Origin: a virus
Virus record (IMG/VR): IMGVR_UViG_3300017987_000433
Coordinates: 1-20,503 of that record
DNA length: 20,503 bases
Strand: one strand, 5' to 3'
Below are positions 14,016 to 20,503 of the stretch, in pieces. The position numbers and the translations under genes were made by a program. Positions within the stretch are counted from its first letter, which is position 1; every line of letters starts with the position of its first letter. A model generated the notes under the pieces. It saw only the letters and a program-made list of their open reading frames with translations, did not search any database and was not told where the DNA came from.

Positions 14016-15539
14016 ATGTCAAGAAGTTTTTTAGACCAATTAGTTCAGATTAGACGTTCTGGCACTTATGATGATAGTGTTTCTGGTGTAAATAATTCTA
14101 ATATAGCAGAACCTACAGTATCTGGTTCTTTGCAAGAAGATTTAAATGTCATCAGAACATTAATGAAGGATGTTAAGGGGACGTCTTATTGGTACAGTGA
14201 TTTAGGAAGTTATTTTGATCCAACTAATACGGATGCTGGAGATGCGGCTAATAAAACTTTAAGTTTAGACAACATTTCTGGTAATACGTTGGATTCAAAA
14301 ACTGTTATAATTGCTGTTACTGATAATAATAGTGGTTCTTATTATACAGTATCAGGTACTTCTCAAGGTATATTATTCTATCCCACATCTTTAATGTATG
14401 CAGATCCTGCAGATAGACGAGGATTGCCTATCTTTGAAAGTACTACTAATAGTGGTACTTACTATGATGAAGGTGGATCGGATAATGTATGTCGTATAGA
14501 CGTTATTGATGCTGATACCGAAGCAGAAATGCAAGATGGTTCTGGTTACACCATTTATGCTAAATTCCATGATGGTGCTGATCAAGGCGGATCTGGTGAA
14601 AATACGGATGTTTATGCTAAATTCTATGCGAATGGTGCGGAATGTGATTTATCAACAGTTTCACCTACGCCTAGCAGCGTTTATTTTATTTATCCATATC
14701 GTAGAAGAATGTCAGATATGGCTGAATATGAGTGGTTAAGAACTGACTTCGTCAGCTCTTGGGAAGGTGATATTGAATTAATTGAGGATATAAGTAATCT
14801 TTGGAGTTTCACTGGTGCAAGTGATAATACCACAGATCCTACCTGGACCAACACCGCTGCTAATTATTTATTAGATGGTAATCCTGATGATTTAACTGAA
14901 GCCATTAATGATATAAATGATGGTGTTGGTAATTTAACTTACACATCTACATATTTATCAAGCGGACAGACTGTTACAGCATCTTTGAATGCTTTAGGCC
15001 TTGGAATCGAGAGTAATGATAGTGATATTACTAGTATTAATAGTAGTATTTCTTCTATCAACAGTTCATTAAGTTCATTACAATCTCAGATTTCATCTAA
15101 TGATTCAGATATAGCTGCTAACGCTGCTGACATCGATGATTTAGAAGCTGCTGCTGGTACCTCAACAGGTCTAGCTGGATTAGTGTATAGTTCAACAAAC
15201 TATGTAACTAATGGTACTTCATTAGAAACAGCTATTGGCGCGTTGGATGCTGCTATCGGCGGGACATCTGGTGTTAAATATGTGGAAACTACAGCTGGTG
15301 CCATCACTGCTAATGTGGAACACGGTTTACCATATAGCATTACATACACACCTGATGCCACAGCCGGCCAAGAAGGTAATAATATGGACGTTTATCTTAG
15401 TGGTCAGTTACTAGCTGCAGATACCGGTGCTGCTGGAGCTAATGCTGATAGAGACTACGGAGAGACAACTACTTCAGGTATTACATTTAGATTTGATATA
15501 CCTGCTGGAAGAAACATAACTTATGTTGTTAGACAGTAA
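14016..15539 (+). CDS. Fibre/appendage structural protein, first copy (507 aa)
   Basis: The protein is Ser/Thr/Asn/Asp/Gly-rich. A conserved N-terminal domain (about 1-270) includes GTSYWYSDLGSYFDP, AKFHDGADQGGSG and YPYRRRMSDM. A helical spacer follows (about 325-375) with a repeated SNDSDI and a run of SINSS/SLSSLQ heptads of trimeric-coiled-coil character. The C-terminal beta domain (about 440-507) contains MDVYLSGQLLAADTG and ends in alternating strands (TYVVRQ). This build is typical of trimeric phage fibres or whiskers. Nearly its whole length is repeated in the C-terminal half of the next gene. Its ribosome binding site lies in competing RNA hairpins. Whether it is tail fibre, head fibre or neck whisker cannot be decided here. 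Confidence 0.65.
   Translation: MSRSFLDQLVQIRRSGTYDDSVSGVNNSNIAEPTVSGSLQEDLNVIRTLMKDVKGTSYWYSDLGSYFDPTNTDAGDAANKTLSLDNISGNTLDSKTVIIAVTDNNSGSYYTVSGTSQGILFYPTSLMYADPADRRGLPIFESTTNSGTYYDEGGSDNVCRIDVIDADTEAEMQDGSGYTIYAKFHDGADQGGSGENTDVYAKFYANGAECDLSTVSPTPSSVYFIYPYRRRMSDMAEYEWLRTDFVSSWEGDIELIEDISNLWSFTGASDNTTDPTWTNTAANYLLDGNPDDLTEAINDINDGVGNLTYTSTYLSSGQTVTASLNALGLGIESNDSDITSINSSISSINSSLSSLQSQISSNDSDIAANAADIDDLEAAAGTSTGLAGLVYSSTNYVTNGTSLETAIGALDAAIGGTSGVKYVETTAGAITANVEHGLPYSITYTPDATAGQEGNNMDVYLSGQLLAADTGAAGANADRDYGETTTSGITFRFDIPAGRNITYVVRQ
14025..15536 (+). repeat. Duplicated fibre unit, copy 1
   Basis: From Ser4 (SFLDQLVQI) to the final Gln, the product aligns with residues 511-1010 of the next protein with only small gaps. 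Near-identical blocks include DDSVSGVNNSN, KGTSYWYSDLG, DAGDAANK, NISGNTLDSKT, LWSFTGAS, LGLGIESNDSDIT and NADRDY. By eye well over half of the positions agree. The DNA is also similar but carries many silent changes, so the duplication is not recent. Confidence 0.9.
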
Positions 15540-15565
15540 TAAAAAACTAGTAAAGGAAAAATACT

Positions 15566-18500
15566 ATGGCTAATTACGATATGTTAACTGTAAGTGGATC
15601 TGTGCCTAGTACTGGGTTGGTTAGATTAGCTAATTCCAGTAATGCTACTTGGACGGTCCACCATAGAGAAATACCAGTCGGATTAGCAGCTCCTTCGGAT
15701 CTTACATATACCGAATATAAATTATGGGGCTACGGTAGTTATCCTAATGAGGGCTCAGCTAGCTGGCAATCACTACCTGCTAGTGGTACTGTCAACATCA
15801 CGATAGACGATGAAGCAGGTCTTCAAGTTATTTCAGCCAGGTTTAGAGATGCAGGTGAAACTGAATCCTCAGTTGTTACTGCTAGCGGCGTAATTTATGA
15901 ATGGTCAGAACCTTCGAAGTCAGGCGGACTTTCTTGGGTTAGTTTAACCGATGAAGGCGATCAAAGTGCTATTCTAAGATCCGCTGCTAATAATATAGAT
16001 ATAACTTTTGATAAAAACAATTTAGATCTTTTAAAATTTCATAACAGAGATTTTTCAGGTTTAACTGTTGTTAGTGATAAAATAACAGTCACATCTGGTA
16101 GTCAGATTTACAAAGTTCTTGATCTTGATTATAATTCAGATGGTTATGCATCGATTAAGAAAACTTTTTCAACTGATGCTACACCATTCATTACAGTAGA
16201 TATAGGTGATGGTCATAAAACACTTACTACCTACAGTGGTGCTATAAAATCAGATGTTACTGGTGGTTATTTAGATAGAATTGATAATTATTCTTTTAGC
16301 TCACCAGATCCAGAATGGGGAACTTATTTTGATAATACATATTGGGAACCTACAACCAATCCAGCATGGCCTTATGCTAAAGGTTCTTGGGATGGAGAAA
16401 AGTGGGTTGCGGAATTAGATACTAATTTAGCTCCGGGATGGTATTATTTAGCTTTAGTACCTGTTTCAGGTACATCATGGGCCGACGATTTTAGGCCTAC
16501 TAAAATAAGAACAACTATTTCTGGCGGTGTTGCTGGTCAAATTAATTTATATGAAGTATATTCAGCTACTGATGCTGGAGGAAGCCCTACTATTGTTGAT
16601 GTAAGTGATTATACTTCTTTAGATGAAGAAACAATGAGTTGGACTGCTGGACAAGATGTAGCATTGCTTTTAATGACTTCTAATGGTAATGCATTTAGCG
16701 TGACTAATAATGAATTTTATTATACACCGAGTGATAAAGAATTAACTTTTGATGTTTATAAATTTTCACAGTATGGGTTTGCTACTATAAATGCGCTATT
16801 TTTCACTACAGACTCTGTAACCGCTGGTTATAATGGTACTTCTATAGCTTTAAAAGTTCAAGTGCTTGATACCAACGGTGAAGGGGTTGAAAATGCTCCG
16901 GTAACTTTTTCCGGAACTGGTGATGATATTGGTGATTTTAGTGCCAATCCTGTTTATACTGATGGAGATGGTATAGCTACGGCTACACTTAATTTAGATA
17001 CTTTAGGAACAGCTACTTATGATGCCTCATGTGATGGTATTCATACTTTAACCGATCAAGTGACTTATTGTTATGATTACACTGCCGGTGTAAGAAGTAT
17101 ATTGAACCAATACACTCAGATAAAAGAGTCGGAAACTTTCGATGATAGTGTATCTGGCGTAAATAATTCAAATGTAGCAGAACCTACTGTGTCAGGTTGT
17201 TTAAATGATGATTTGAATGTGGTTAGAAGTATTAAGAAACAAATAAAAGGTACATCTTATTGGTATAGCGATTTAGGTAATTATTTCGATCCTACCGATA
17301 CTGATGCTGGCGATGCGGCTAATAAAGATCTAAATTTAAGTAATATTTCTGGAAACACTTTAGATTCTAAAACCATTATATTAGCTGTTGAAGCCGATAA
17401 TTCTGGTTCAGGGTTTTCAATTTCCACGAATGATACAGGATTTGTATATAGCACTGGTTTATCTTATGCTACACCTACTAATAGATTAGGTCTACCTATT
17501 TTTGCTAGCACCACTAATAGTGGTAGTTATTATGACGAGGGTGGAGCAGATAATGTGTGCGTAATAGATTTGATAGATTCTTCATCCGGCGTGGAGTTTG
17601 AAGATGGTTCTGGTAATTTAATTTATGCCAAGTTCCATGATGGGGCTGATGCTCCCACAGGTTCCGGAGTAGGAACTGATGTGTGGGTTAAGTTCTATGC
17701 TAATGATGCTCCTTACACATGGACAGCAGATGATCCTAGCTTAATTTCTATGATTTTCCCATATAGACGAAGATTGTCTGATATGGAAGAATATAATTGG
17801 TCAAGAACAGATTTTGTTAATGGTTTTGAGGGGGATGCTAATTATATAGATGATGTAGAAAATTTATGGAGTTTTACTGGCGCATCTAACGGCGTTTTAG
17901 ATCCTACCTGGACTAATACATCAGGTTATTATCCATTAGATGGTGATCCTGATGATTTGATGGAAGCTATTAATGATATAAACGATATTGTTGGAAATTT
18001 AACTTATACATCCACCTATATAGTTAGTGGTGAAACTGTCACAGCGTCATTGAATAAACTAGGTCTCGGTATAGAGTCTAATGATAGTGATATTACAACT
18101 ATTAATGGTCAGATTTCTTCTATTAATAGTTCATTAAGCTCATTACAAACTCAGATTTGGTCTAATGATAGTGATATTGCTACCAATGCTAGTGGTATTG
18201 ATAATTTAGAGGCTGCTATAGGTTCAGATACAGGTCTTGCTGGATTAATTTATAGCTCTAATAACGCTGTAACTGATAATACTTCTATAGAAACTGCTAT
18301 TGGTGCATTGGATGCAGCAGTTACTGGTTCTTCTGGCCAGAAATATATTGAAGAATTAGTTTCAGATATTACTACTGGTGTGGAACATGCTACGCCGATT
18401 TCATATACACCTAATTCCACAGCTGGTCAGGAAGGTATTAATATGGATGTGTGGTTAAATGGTCAATTATTAGCTGCTAGTACGGGGGCTAATGGTGTTA

Positions 18501-18598
18501 ACGCTGATAGAGACTATTCAGAAACTACTACATCTGGAATAACTTTTACGTTTGATATATCAAGCGGAGAAACCTTGATGTATGTTATAAGGCAATAA
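15566..18598 (+). CDS. Large fibre/appendage protein with Big_1-like domain and duplicated C-terminal half (1010 aa)
   Basis: This probable adhesin-type virion protein has two halves. Residues 1-510 are specific to it: Ig/Fn3-like strands near 45-112 (ARFRDAGETESS), beta-rich middle segments with many Trp and Tyr (about 230-310), and a domain at about 412-501 with SIALKVQVLDTNGEGVENAPVTF and DGDGIATATLNL, the hallmark of the bacterial Ig-like group 1 (Big_1) fold seen in invasins. Residues 511-1010 repeat the whole preceding protein, including its coiled-coil spacer and C-terminal strand domain. ATG 15566 follows AAAGGA, 26 bases after the previous stop. The pair may form one appendage, with the shared half mediating trimerisation or docking and the unique half displayed. 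Receptor binding is inference. Confidence 0.7.
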   Translation: MANYDMLTVSGSVPSTGLVRLANSSNATWTVHHREIPVGLAAPSDLTYTEYKLWGYGSYPNEGSASWQSLPASGTVNITIDDEAGLQVISARFRDAGETESSVVTASGVIYEWSEPSKSGGLSWVSLTDEGDQSAILRSAANNIDITFDKNNLDLLKFHNRDFSGLTVVSDKITVTSGSQIYKVLDLDYNSDGYASIKKTFSTDATPFITVDIGDGHKTLTTYSGAIKSDVTGGYLDRIDNYSFSSPDPEWGTYFDNTYWEPTTNPAWPYAKGSWDGEKWVAELDTNLAPGWYYLALVPVSGTSWADDFRPTKIRTTISGGVAGQINLYEVYSATDAGGSPTIVDVSDYTSLDEETMSWTAGQDVALLLMTSNGNAFSVTNNEFYYTPSDKELTFDVYKFSQYGFATINALFFTTDSVTAGYNGTSIALKVQVLDTNGEGVENAPVTFSGTGDDIGDFSANPVYTDGDGIATATLNLDTLGTATYDASCDGIHTLTDQVTYCYDYTAGVRSILNQYTQIKESETFDDSVSGVNNSNVAEPTVSGCLNDDLNVVRSIKKQIKGTSYWYSDLGNYFDPTDTDAGDAANKDLNLSNISGNTLDSKTIILAVEADNSGSGFSISTNDTGFVYSTGLSYATPTNRLGLPIFASTTNSGSYYDEGGADNVCVIDLIDSSSGVEFEDGSGNLIYAKFHDGADAPTGSGVGTDVWVKFYANDAPYTWTADDPSLISMIFPYRRRLSDMEEYNWSRTDFVNGFEGDANYIDDVENLWSFTGASNGVLDPTWTNTSGYYPLDGDPDDLMEAINDINDIVGNLTYTSTYIVSGETVTASLNKLGLGIESNDSDITTINGQISSINSSLSSLQTQIWSNDSDIATNASGIDNLEAAIGSDTGLAGLIYSSNNAVTDNTSIETAIGALDAAVTGSSGQKYIEELVSDITTGVEHATPISYTPNSTAGQEGINMDVWLNGQLLAASTGANGVNADRDYSETTTSGITFTFDISSGETLMYVIRQ
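17096..18595 (+). repeat. Duplicated fibre unit, copy 2
   Basis: This is the C-terminal 500 residues of the 1010-aa protein, beginning SILNQYTQI directly after the Big_1-like domain. It matches the entire preceding 507-aa protein collinearly. Divergence is concentrated around residues 605-635 and 685-725 of the large protein, whereas the spacer and start regions are conserved. Confidence 0.9.
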
Positions 18599-18613
18599 TA
18601 AGGAGGAAAAATT

Positions 18614-19012
18614 ATGTCAACTTACACTCCACCTGCAGGTGATGCGGTGAATTTCACTTTTTCTGGAGACTATACAGCTCCTGATGGAGACGCGGTAAAT
18701 TTTGCTTTTGGGTTAATTGCCACAGTAGTTTCTAGTTTTTCTATGAGTGATGTTTATGATGAGGACGGGTTCAATCAAATGGTAGTAAGATTTACCAGTG
18801 ATATTGATGGAACTTATAGAATAGAAATGGGAGGAACTGGCGTTAATACTGGTGATTTATTAGCTTCCGGAGCTTGTATAGGTGATTTAGAAGTGGAAAA
18901 TACTATAACCGTAACCCAGATAAAAGCTGCTACCAGCTATTCTGGATACGGAGAATATAGGCTTAACATTTATGTTAAGAGTACAGATGATATATGGACA
19001 TTTTATGAATAA
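18614..19012 (+). CDS. Beta-sandwich virion protein with N-terminal motif repeat, 132 aa
   Basis: ATG 18614 follows AAGGAGG. The N-terminus holds two copies, 16 residues apart, of Y-T-x-P-x-G-D-A-V-N-F-x-F (residues 4-16 and 20-32). A probable Ig-like domain follows (VVRFTSDIDGTYRIEMGGTGV, then LASGACIGDLEVENTITV). There is no signal peptide or membrane helix. Such short tandem motifs before a beta-sandwich are common in phage appendage proteins. It lies in the fibre operon, so it may cap or decorate the large fibre. The exact role is unknown. Confidence 0.6.
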   Translation: MSTYTPPAGDAVNFTFSGDYTAPDGDAVNFAFGLIATVVSSFSMSDVYDEDGFNQMVVRFTSDIDGTYRIEMGGTGVNTGDLLASGACIGDLEVENTITVTQIKAATSYSGYGEYRLNIYVKSTDDIWTFYE

Positions 19013-19037
19013 TTAAAGAATTAGGAGGAAAAGGTTA

Positions 19038-19391
19038 ATGTTAAAAGATAGAGCGGAAAGAAATAGATTAAGACAAGTTATAATGGCAGCTGAGAAAAAG
19101 AAAGTTGTGTCACAGGAAGAGATTGGGTTTATAGTTACATTAATTGAGCGTTTCAGGGTTGACCTGGATAAAAAAGTAAAACAAATGAGTGTTTTGCAGG
19201 GTGAAATTACTCAATTAAAATATAATGAACAAGTAATTATGACTTTAATCGAGAATATGATTTCAGCTGCTGAGAGAGCTTTAGAAAGACAAGAAAGATT
19301 TGATAAAATGAAAAATGAATCTGTTGAAGAAGAGATTCTTGATCAGACAGATATTGTGAGTACAGAAGAGGTTGAAGAGGAAAGTGAGTAG
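19038..19391 (+). CDS. Coiled-coil protein, 117 aa, unknown function
   Basis: ATG 19038 follows AGGAGG at 9 bases. The product is almost all helix: a basic N-terminal helix (RAERNRLRQVIMAAEKKK), a long amphipathic section (about 27-95) and a Glu-rich tail. No Cys or membrane segment is present. It could be a chaperone or assembly helper for the fibre proteins around it, or a small virion component. No family is recognised. Confidence 0.6.
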   Translation: MLKDRAERNRLRQVIMAAEKKKVVSQEEIGFIVTLIERFRVDLDKKVKQMSVLQGEITQLKYNEQVIMTLIENMISAAERALERQERFDKMKNESVEEEILDQTDIVSTEEVEEESE

Positions 19392-19428
19392 TACTTTTGT
19401 TGATTAGATGGATAAGGATAAGGTAATA

Positions 19429-19455
19429 TTGAGATTTTATTAACTAAACTATAAA
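19429..19455 (+). promoter_or_regulatory. Candidate sigma70-type promoter
   Basis: TTGAGA (19429-19434) and TATAAA (19450-19455) each match the bacterial -35 and -10 consensus at five of six bases. The 15-base spacer is short of the ideal 17. They lie in the 192-base gap 19392-19583, the longest without a convincing gene in this part of the window. In so AT-rich a sequence a chance match is quite possible. Confidence 0.3.
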
Positions 19456-19470
19456 ATAGGACGGGTAATT

Positions 19471-19578
19471 ATGGTCAAGCATTACACTGCGAACACAGCA
19501 ATGAGCAAAATAAAAAATTGCGCCACAGCTGTGTTCTCAGTGTGCTTGGCTTTTTTTGTGCTTAATTTAGGAGATTAA
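19471..19578 (+). CDS. Possible 35-residue hydrophobic micro-ORF overlapping the stem-loop
   Basis: ATG 19471 opens a 35-codon frame ending at TAA 19576, five bases before the next gene's ATG. The product begins MVKHYTANTAM and has a membrane-like segment ATAVFSVCLAFFVLNLG. The upstream TAGGACGGG is a poor ribosome binding site. The frame lies on a terminator-like stem-loop whose T-run encodes the Phe residues, so the hydrophobic stretch may be a by-product of the RNA structure. I rate the terminator reading as more likely. Confidence 0.25.
   Translation: MVKHYTANTAMSKIKNCATAVFSVCLAFFVLNLGD
19474..19557 (+). terminator. Long stem-loop followed by T7: intrinsic terminator or structured RNA
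   Basis: Three stem blocks stack: 19474-19481 with 19543-19550 (8 bp, one G-U), 19485-19489 with 19538-19542 (5 bp), and 19491-19499 with 19528-19536 (9 bp). A TTA bulge and one C-T mismatch separate them. Inside the 28-base loop GCAA (19505-19508) can pair with TTGC (19518-19521). Seven T residues follow at 19551-19557. This is a strong Rho-independent terminator separating the upstream fibre genes from the receptor-type genes. The length and the candidate promoter just upstream leave open a short independent RNA of about 95 bases. Confidence 0.75.
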
Positions 19579-19583
19579 ATAGT

Positions 19584-20114
19584 ATGATTATATTGCGCAA
19601 AATACAAACTATAGCACCATCAACAGCTGAATGTGTGGGTATAGCTGAAGAGTTACTTGGTACTATAGATAGTAATAATCAAATATTTAATACACAAAAC
19701 GATTATGAAAGTGGGACTGTGAGTGTTTTGTATAATGGTCAGGCCCTTCACGCCCCAGATGATTTTACTGAGGATGGGGGCACCCAAATAACTTTCATAT
19801 ATATAGCACCAAGACCGGATGATGTTTTAAGGGTGTCCTACAAATATGCATCTTGTAGCGGGACATTATCTTCAGCGGAAAAGGGCAAGCAAAACATAGC
19901 AAATGGAGTAGATCAACAATTTATAAGTTTTAGCAGTGTTTTTTCTAGTACTAATTACGTTTTAACAACGAATTTAACTAATATAGTAGATTCAACGCCT
20001 TCTGTATTTCCTTATATAGTGGGATCTAAATCAACAAATGGTTTCACTGTATATTTTCAAGGAGAAATAGATTCAAGTAATTATGTTTTAGAATGGATTG
20101 CTATGGAATTATAA
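19584..20114 (+). CDS. Two-domain fibre-tip-like protein, 176 aa
   Basis: The N-terminal part (about 25-90) is a strand domain with SVLYNGQALHAPDDFTEDGG and ends DDVLRVSYKYA. Its LNG/YNGQ-L turn matches the C-terminal domain of the two fibre proteins upstream. The C-terminal part (about 95-176) has NGVDQQFISFSSVFSSTNYVLTTNL and GFTVYFQGEID, ending NYVLEWIAMEL, a pattern of H-type-lectin-like beta domains common at phage fibre tips. It would probably bind host surface sugars. ATG 19584 follows AGGAG just beyond the terminator-like stem-loop. Confidence 0.6.
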   Translation: MIILRKIQTIAPSTAECVGIAEELLGTIDSNNQIFNTQNDYESGTVSVLYNGQALHAPDDFTEDGGTQITFIYIAPRPDDVLRVSYKYASCSGTLSSAEKGKQNIANGVDQQFISFSSVFSSTNYVLTTNLTNIVDSTPSVFPYIVGSKSTNGFTVYFQGEIDSSNYVLEWIAMEL

Positions 20115-20138
20115 TAATATAGGAGGATAAAAAGTAAA

Positions 20139-20503
20139 ATGGCAAAGTTTTGTGGTAAGAGTTTAAAACTAGGCACTAATGAATCCGTTTATTTTGGCGA
20201 CAGCGATCAAGCTAGATTGTGGTTTGATGGTGCTGAATTTAATGTAAATCACACTATAAGCGGTGTAGCTGCCACTGCTGGATACCATTTGATAAGAAAA
20301 GACCAAGTAGATGATGCTATATCTACAGTTACTGGTACTATTATAACCGACCACGGACAATTAACAGGCCGAGATGATGATGATCATACCCAATATATTC
20401 TAGTAAATGGAAATAGGGCATTTACTGGTACAGTGGGTGGTATTACACCTACAGCTGATGCTCATCTTACGACTAAAGCTTATGTTGATTCTTTAATCAA
20501 CGG
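20139..20503 (+). CDS. Tail fibre/appendage protein, N-terminal part (runs off the window)
   Basis: An ATG at 20139, 12 bases after AGGAGG, opens a frame that stays open to the window end (121 complete codons). The product begins MAKFCGKSLKLGTNESVYFGD. It contains ITDHGQLTGRDDDDHTQYIL, then GNRAFTGTVGG and HLTTKAYVDS. The DHGxLxGxxDDDHTQY...GxRxxTG...TKAYVD series is a widespread phage tail-fibre and collagen-like-appendage motif. The function is host attachment or attachment of further fibre parts. The C-terminal receptor-binding portion lies outside the window. Confidence 0.75.
   Translation, partial: MAKFCGKSLKLGTNESVYFGDSDQARLWFDGAEFNVNHTISGVAATAGYHLIRKDQVDDAISTVTGTIITDHGQLTGRDDDDHTQYILVNGNRAFTGTVGGITPTADAHLTTKAYVDSLIN

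Noticed and set aside
1-20503. tRNA genes, CRISPR arrays, insertion sequences, integrase or attachment sites
   Set aside because: No cloverleaf-like element, spaced direct repeats, transposase or recombinase motif was found on either strand by eye. A tRNA or Rfam scan would settle the RNA part.

Overview
The window is a stretch of a tailed double-stranded DNA phage (class Caudoviricetes), or a prophage in that state. All supported genes lie on the + strand, tightly packed, mostly behind strong AGGAGG-type ribosome binding sites. The DNA is AT-rich. The order is a classic packaging and head-morphogenesis cluster followed by fibre and appendage genes. The host is not identifiable from the sequence. 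One gene (5614-6573) looks like an inner-membrane-anchored protein with an outer-membrane-like C-terminus, which would suit a Gram-negative host, but that is inference.

Layout. (1) 1-2972: small early or accessory genes. These are a fragment, a 56-aa protein, a T4 gp1-like deoxynucleoside monophosphate kinase (266-904), several unknowns, an HD-domain phosphohydrolase (1670-2230), a zinc-ribbon protein (2232-2525) and an AT-hook/NUMOD3-like DNA-binding protein (2529-2972). (2) 2982-5260: a probable small terminase and a clear large terminase. (3) 5311-6573: two membrane proteins, one holin-like and one with an N-terminal membrane anchor, a coiled coil and a beta-rich C-terminus ending in Phe. 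(4) 6589-13066: head module, with portal, an 18-codon basic micro-ORF, prohead protease with a Cys-rich tail, a beta-rich virion protein, an acidic coiled-coil scaffold, another beta-rich protein and the HK97-fold major capsid protein, which is followed by a strong hairpin. (5) 13137-13965: a DUF1360-like membrane protein and an unknown basic protein. (6) 14016-20503: fibre and appendage proteins, including a tandem gene duplication in which the second copy carries an extra ~510-residue N-terminal module with an Ig-like (Big_1-type) domain. A coiled-coil protein, a strong terminator-like stem-loop and further receptor-binding-type proteins follow, and the last runs off the end.

How it works together. 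TerS/TerL and the portal form the packaging motor. The scaffold, protease and capsid protein build the prohead. The small beta-rich proteins probably decorate the head or join the neck. The right-hand genes probably build host-contacting fibres. Translation seems to be tuned by RNA structure. A perfect hairpin overlaps the terL ribosome binding site, three mutually exclusive segments lie in front of the first fibre gene, and a hairpin abuts the ribosome binding site of the TTG-started DNA-binding protein.

The best candidates for something undescribed are the putative inner-to-outer-membrane bridge protein beside a holin-like gene, the three-segment RNA switch at 13957-14008, and the stem-loop/promoter/micro-ORF locus at 19429-19578. 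No tRNA, CRISPR array, insertion sequence or integrase was seen.
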